Assembly (NCBI GenBank): GCA_947462425.1
Contig: CANHPI010000142.1
Coordinates: 1-7,051 of the forward strand
DNA length: 7,051 nucleotides
Direction: 5' to 3'
From: Bacteroidota bacterium
GTDB taxonomy: Bacteria > Bacteroidota > Bacteroidia > B-17B0 > B-17BO
Positions within the stretch are counted from its first letter, which is position 1, and each line of letters opens with the position of its first letter. The position numbers and the translations under genes were made by a program. Under the pieces are notes generated by a model. That model made no database searches and was not told where the DNA came from. It saw nothing but the letters and a program-made list of their open reading frames with translations. Below are positions 5,193 to 7,051 of the stretch, piece after piece.

Positions 5193-7051
5193 AAAATGTT
5201 AATACATATTGTATTGCCGCTGTTCGCGGCGATTCAATTTTAAGTGGCCTTAAAGAATAAGCTTCATTAAATATATTATTACAAACAATAGATAATTTTT
5301 GTTTACTATTTAATGTATAGCTAAAACGAGCATCCCAAACACTAATAAAATAGTGAGTTGCCCAAAACTTAACCCCCTTTATCCTTTCTACATAGGGATA
5401 AAAACCATCTGTTAAGGTTTCCACATCTTTAAAAGCCCTATCTATATTTTGCATTTTACTATAGTATTTATTACTTATACCAAAAGAAAATCGATAAATT
5501 TTTACCTCAACATCTAACTTAAACATATGCTTAAAACGATATTTCAGTATATTATCAGTAGTATCTATACTGCTACTTTTATAACTTAAATCCTGCCCAA
5601 ATCCTCCTAGAGATTTATCACGCGCATAAACACTGTCGGGTGTTAAGCTAACTGGTTCAATATAGGTATACCCTATTAGTGCAGAAATCCCAAATCGTTT
5701 ATTTGTTTCTGCTGTGGTAGCAGCTAATGACATATCAACTCCTCTTACTCTAGAATCTCCTGTATTTAAAAATTTAAACCCAACAATAGCAACATCCGGA
5801 TCCCAAACACCAAATAAGTACTCAATGGTATTGTGGTATTTTTGATAAAAACCAGCTATATCTAAAAAACCTTTACAATTCCCAATTTTAAAACCTTGTT
5901 TTAATCCAATTTCAAAACTATTACTTGTTTCTGGTTTTAAATCTGGGTTTGGAAAAATACCAAATAAACCTGCTTTAGTTGTTATATACCTTTCTGTAAT
6001 AGTTGGATATCTAAACCCCTGGCCGTATGACGTCCTGATAAACGTACCGCGAGTAACCTGTAAATTTGCACCTGCTCTAAAAATTGGAGCAACTACACTA
6101 TTTAGATTATTCATTTTAAAATACTCATATCTAACCCCACCCGATAAATTTAATATTCTCCAAAACTTTTTATCCAATTGAATATAACCGGAAGCATTCA
6201 CAATTCTATTTTCGGGTGTGCCACTTGAAACGTATAAACGTGATTTTGATTGGGATATATTTCCAACCAATCCACCTGTAAAAGTTAAATCGATACTTTT
6301 AAATTGTCGCTGTAATTGATATTCACCAAAATACATCGTTCCTTTATTTGATTGATTATTTGTGATGACATTATCTGAATGAAAAATACGGGTCTGTAAA
6401 CTATGACCTACACCATTTTTAGTTTTGTATTTAATAAAAGGATCTACATTAAAAAGAGTTTGGTCTTCTAAAAATACCGCTCCGGGATAACCCTTATATA
6501 AACTAGCAGAATCTCCTAACCAAGCAAATACCATATTAGTTTTATTAAGCATGAAATTAGCATTAACACCAAAATTCAATCCTTCAATTCTTTTAGACCT
6601 ATATCTTAAGTTAACATTAATACGACCTCTTTTTTTTATCATATCATTATTTGTAAATGTTGGAATAGTATCTTCCAATAGTAATGCTTTTTTTATTGCA
6701 GGATCCATATATGGAGCTGGAGGCGGCGGACCAATGTAACCTTGATCAATATTAAAATTTGCTCCAATAACAAAATCTAAATTATTTTTAATGACTCGAG
6801 AATGAAACAAATTTAAATTACTAAATCCTGGGAATGAATTATTACCATTGCTTTTGTACCAGTTTTCTGCCGGAGAATTAGGGATACTATATTGGCCCGC
6901 AGAATAATTAATACTTGTTTTTGGCTTACTACGAGGATAGGAAGTACGAATATTAATCACTCCATTTAATGCTGATGAACCATATAATACAGATGATGCC
7001 CCTTTGATCACTTCAATTTGTTCAATATTTTCAACAGGAATATAACTCCAC
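5191..7051 (-). CDS. TonB-dependent outer-membrane receptor (N-terminus outside window)
   Basis: The visible part has 619 residues; the reading frame stays open to the window edge, so the GTG at 7011 is an internal valine, not the start. The missing part should hold the signal peptide, probably a carboxypeptidase-regulatory-like domain, and most of the plug. Counting from the first full codon, residues 1-34 are the end of the plug, with PVENIEQIEVIKG, SSVLYGSSALNGVINI being classical plug signatures. The rest is the 22-strand beta-barrel, including NNQSNKG and FGEYQLQRQF (about 229-250), GGVRYEYFKM (304-313), RTSYGQGFRYP (339-349), NPDLKPETS (368-376) and GFKFLNTGDSRVRGVDMSL (424-442). It ends in YVLTF, the terminal phenylalanine expected for BAM-assembled barrels. 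These motifs match a conserved Bacteroidota receptor group from memory. No SusD gene follows, so it is not a standard SusCD pair. The substrate (siderophore, vitamin, peptide or other) cannot be assigned. A proline run sits in a probable extracellular loop at 108-111. Confidence 0.93.
   Translation of the reverse strand, partial: WSYIPVENIEQIEVIKGASSVLYGSSALNGVINIRTSYPRSKPKTSINYSAGQYSIPNSPAENWYKSNGNNSFPGFSNLNLFHSRVIKNNLDFVIGANFNIDQGYIGPPPPAPYMDPAIKKALLLEDTIPTFTNNDMIKKRGRINVNLRYRSKRIEGLNFGVNANFMLNKTNMVFAWLGDSASLYKGYPGAVFLEDQTLFNVDPFIKYKTKNGVGHSLQTRIFHSDNVITNNQSNKGTMYFGEYQLQRQFKSIDLTFTGGLVGNISQSKSRLYVSSGTPENRIVNASGYIQLDKKFWRILNLSGGVRYEYFKMNNLNSVVAPIFRAGANLQVTRGTFIRTSYGQGFRYPTITERYITTKAGLFGIFPNPDLKPETSNSFEIGLKQGFKIGNCKGFLDIAGFYQKYHNTIEYLFGVWDPDVAIVGFKFLNTGDSRVRGVDMSLAATTAETNKRFGISALIGYTYIEPVSLTPDSVYARDKSLGGFGQDLSYKSSSIDTTDNILKYRFKHMFKLDVEVKIYRFSFGISNKYYSKMQNIDRAFKDVETLTDGFYPYVERIKGVKFWATHYFISVWDARFSYTLNSKQKLSIVCNNIFNEAYSLRPLKIESPRTAAIQYVLTF

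Noticed and set aside
7009..7011. GTG at 7011 as the start of the receptor gene
   Set aside because: The frame stays open to the window edge, and the upstream codons encode WSYIPVENIEQIE, which is conserved plug sequence. The gene is truncated by the window rather than starting here.
1..7051. CRISPR array, insertion sequence, tRNA, riboswitch or phage gene
   Set aside because: No regularly spaced long direct repeats, transposase-like proteins, cloverleaf sequences or integrase signatures were seen, and the spacers are too short for most of these.

Overview
The window looks like chromosomal DNA from a low-GC member of the Bacteroidota. The evidence is the tail-to-end order batC-batD-batE, a TonB-dependent outer-membrane receptor of a type typical of this phylum, starts without clear Shine-Dalgarno sequences, a possible TAnnTTTG promoter, and degenerate intergenic repeats resembling those common in Bacteroidota. 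I cannot assign a genus. No phage, insertion sequence, CRISPR array, tRNA or rRNA was seen, and coding density is very high.

Left part (1-2962, + strand): the last 67 codons of a BatC-like protein, then complete batD and batE. These form the distal half of a Bat ('Bacteroides aerotolerance') operon; MoxR, DUF58, BatA and BatB genes would be expected to the left of the window. BatD is a large periplasmic protein with one C-terminal membrane anchor. BatE has a signal peptide, TPRs, two membrane helices and an SH3-like tail. Together they are thought to act in a cell-envelope complex whose biochemical role is still unsettled. Both junctions (batC/batD and batD/batE) carry small degenerate repeats or palindromes that run into the 5' ends of the annotated reading frames, which makes the exact starts uncertain.

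Right part (7051-2981, - strand): a TonB-dependent receptor missing its N-terminus because the window ends, followed after a 68-bp gap by a CPA2-type cation:proton antiporter with C-terminal USP-like domains. The antiporter converges on batE with only 18 bp between the two stop codons. The receptor and antiporter could be co-transcribed, but a candidate promoter lies in the gap and no functional link is evident.

All five genes belong to recognisable families, and I see no convincing new multi-gene system. The points most worth a second look are the repeat-derived sequence at the starts of batD and batE, and the TD (rather than DD or ND) ion-site motif of the antiporter.
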